From positions 62,001-126,000 of the forward strand of contig JAKQNP010000002.1 of NCBI GenBank assembly GCA_029565675.1: a DNA stretch of 64,000 bases. The letters run 5' to 3'. This document shows, piece after piece, positions 62,785 to 64,000 of the stretch (the stretch's first letter is position 1; each line of letters begins with the position of its first letter). Origin of the DNA: a bacterium (lineage in GTDB: Bacteria; Zhuqueibacterota; Zhuqueibacteria; Residuimicrobiales; Oceaniaggregativiventaceae). The notes below the pieces were generated by a model that saw only the letters and a program-made list of their open reading frames with translations, had not been told where the DNA came from and searched no databases. The translations under genes were made by a program, and so were the position numbers.

Positions 62785-63597
62785 TTAGGGCAGTGTTGTT
62801 TCCATTTGTGTATAGTTGAGCTCGGAGCCATACAAGCTGTGGGGGATTAAAAAGACCACCACTGTGATCAGTGCAGCGGCGATGATCCATCCGCGTTGTT
62901 GTGGTTTTTTCCAGATGACCTGCAGGGCGATCAACCAGGTGATAAACGCAATCAAGGTTTTGTTGTCGGTCAAGTCTGTGCCATTGGGAAAACCAGTCCA
63001 ATAGGCGGAAAATGCAAATTTTTGCACAATTGGTCCCATGATCATACCGCCGATGGTCAACATCACAAGTGTCCACAGGGTATAAGACAAGAGGTGCTCG
63101 GAAGGCTGAATCGCCTCCAACCCGCTGCGGATCGCCAGCAGAAAAAAGAGAAAGATGAACAGAATATGCGGGATCAGGATGGCGCTGGGAACGGCACCGC
63201 GGAAGCGGGTGATAACGATGCCCTTGACTGGAAGAATTAGCGTATCTTCGTCTTTGCACAATTCCACCCGATAGGCGATTTTCCCGGCGGCCGGTTGTTT
63301 GGGCAATTCACCAACCAGGGTCTCGGCAAAACGCTGCATTGGCACCGCTGTCCAGTCATCCTGCGAAAGATGACGTCTGTAGAAAAGGGTTCCGGAAATC
63401 GAGGTATCAGTCGATGAGACGTAGACGGGTTGATTGGAATCGGTGGTATGGCTTCGTTCGAATTCGTAGCTCACAGAGGAACCGGAAAAATCGATTTTCT
63501 TCGAAATGGAATGGGTCGGGCCGGTCATGCGTTGAAAAATAATGATGGCGATTGTCAATAACAGCGCCAGAAACCAGAAAAATATTTGTTTGCGCAT
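62785..63597 (-). CDS. Membrane protein of unknown function
   Basis: A 270-residue protein. The ATG at 63597 is chosen because GGAG lies 6 nt upstream; the longer frame to 63801 is non-coding in character. One N-terminal membrane helix (FFWFLALLLTIAIIIF) is followed by an external domain of about 130 residues with a beta-rich look (LFYRRHLSQDDWTAVPM, LPKQPAAGKIAYRVEL). Four or so further helices come after it (ILIPHILFIFLFFLLAI; LWTLVMLTIGGMIM; IAFITWLIALQVIW; GWIIAAALITVVVFLI). I recognise no named family. The soluble part resembles a fibronectin-like fold placed between helices. Confidence 0.7.
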   Translation of the reverse strand: MRKQIFFWFLALLLTIAIIIFQRMTGPTHSISKKIDFSGSSVSYEFERSHTTDSNQPVYVSSTDTSISGTLFYRRHLSQDDWTAVPMQRFAETLVGELPKQPAAGKIAYRVELCKDEDTLILPVKGIVITRFRGAVPSAILIPHILFIFLFFLLAIRSGLEAIQPSEHLLSYTLWTLVMLTIGGMIMGPIVQKFAFSAYWTGFPNGTDLTDNKTLIAFITWLIALQVIWKKPQQRGWIIAAALITVVVFLIPHSLYGSELNYTQMETTLP

Positions 63598-63609
63598 TCT
63601 GTGCTCCAT

Positions 63610-63810
63610 TGGTCTATCCAAAACCCATGCGATTCCCCGGTCCGCTGGATGTGGGTGGATGTGAAGAAAAGACAGTTTTATAAAATAAAAAATTGAACCA
63701 AAAAAGCAAACTAAACTCACGAATTGTGGAGAGGATTCTTGCGGCACTTTTTTTGGCAACGCTGGAACCAAACGCACCTGTAATCGTTGGTGCGTGTGCA
63801 CAAGACTTCT
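63610..63810. other. Gene-free stretch upstream of the membrane-protein gene
   Basis: AT-rich around 63660-63710. The minus-strand promoter of the 63597 gene should lie here (a TATAAA-like box is readable near 63680) but no good -35 box is seen. Confidence 0.3.
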
Positions 63811-63840
63811 TTGACAGGAACCAAGTTAAAAAATTATCGT
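63811..63840 (+). promoter_or_regulatory. Promoter reading out of the right window end
   Basis: TTGACA at 63811-63816, an 18-bp spacer, TATCGT at 63835-63840. A second TTGACA lies at 63845. The window ends at GGTATTCGGTG (63990-64000), one base different from the left arm of the palindrome family, so a further copy is probably cut by the window edge. Confidence 0.45.
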
Positions 63841-64000
63841 AAAATTGACAGTTACCACAGTCACATTTTTTTCATCCTGCAGCAGTGGAATATAACCAGG
63901 TCATTCGCTGTTTTTCAATCATAATCTGTGCCACTAGCGGGAATCGATCGATGGACAGAAATGTCCAATAACAAGACAATTCACCGGCAGGTATTCGGTG

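Overview
This 64 kb stretch (roughly 50% GC, no rRNA, tRNA or CRISPR array seen) looks like chromosome from a diderm bacterium of the FCB superphylum, outside Bacteroidota proper. Candidate lineages are KSB1, Calditrichota or relatives. The reasons are: type IX secretion (T9SS) parts (a 2052-aa SprA-like translocon, a PorU-like gingipain-fold sortase, three PorV/PorQ-family barrels, cargo with NYPNPFNPTT-type C-terminal sorting domains); three TonB-dependent receptors with an N-terminal carboxypeptidase-regulatory-like domain and no SusD lipoprotein beside them; and outer-membrane assembly genes (LptF/LptG, TamA/TamB). Recognisable promoters are TTGACT/TTGACA-type rather than the Bacteroidota TTTG/TANNTTTG type. 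The exact phylum is an inference.

Layout. 1-1041: 3' part of a GH63-like glycosidase. 1478-7865 (+): module A, PorV-like barrel, TonB receptor, about 713-aa secreted protein. 8136-10608 (-): lptF-lptG. 11385-18446 (+): sprA then prmA. 18752-22024 (+): large secreted protein of repeated carboxypeptidase-regulatory-like units with a sorting domain. 22331-28964 (+): porU, porV and a small lipoprotein in one tight operon. 29113-30297 (+): predicted barrel with a charged coiled-coil tail. 39489-30713 (-): module B, TonB receptor, about 666-aa secreted protein, PorV-like barrel, FG-GAP/BNR-repeat secreted protein. 40140-44792: APC amino-acid permease, DUF1893 protein, MATE exporter, cyclase-family hydrolase. 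49746-44875 (-): mtaB-miaB followed by a third TonB receptor. 50074-59670 (+): ddl-dapF-rlmB-tamA-tamB-corA. 59667-63597: metallophosphoesterase with a large insert, DUF4432 sugar-epimerase-like protein, membrane protein of unknown function.

How it fits together. SprA would carry cargo across the outer membrane. PorV would pass it to PorU, which cleaves the sorting domain and attaches the product to the surface. The 1090-aa, 896-aa and probably the 713-aa and 666-aa proteins are the likely cargo. Modules A and B share the same three ingredients (TonB receptor, unannotated roughly 700-aa secreted protein, PorV-like barrel) in different gene order. The most interesting inference is that they are uptake systems in which a T9SS-exported protein plays the surface role that SusD plays in Bacteroidota.

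The second notable signal is a family of intergenic palindromes built on GGATTCGGTGC/GCACCGAATCC, found ahead of at least six + strand genes and possibly cut by the right window end. One copy differs from the best copy by four changes, all of which keep base pairing through G-U wobbles on the transcribed strand, which points to an RNA hairpin.
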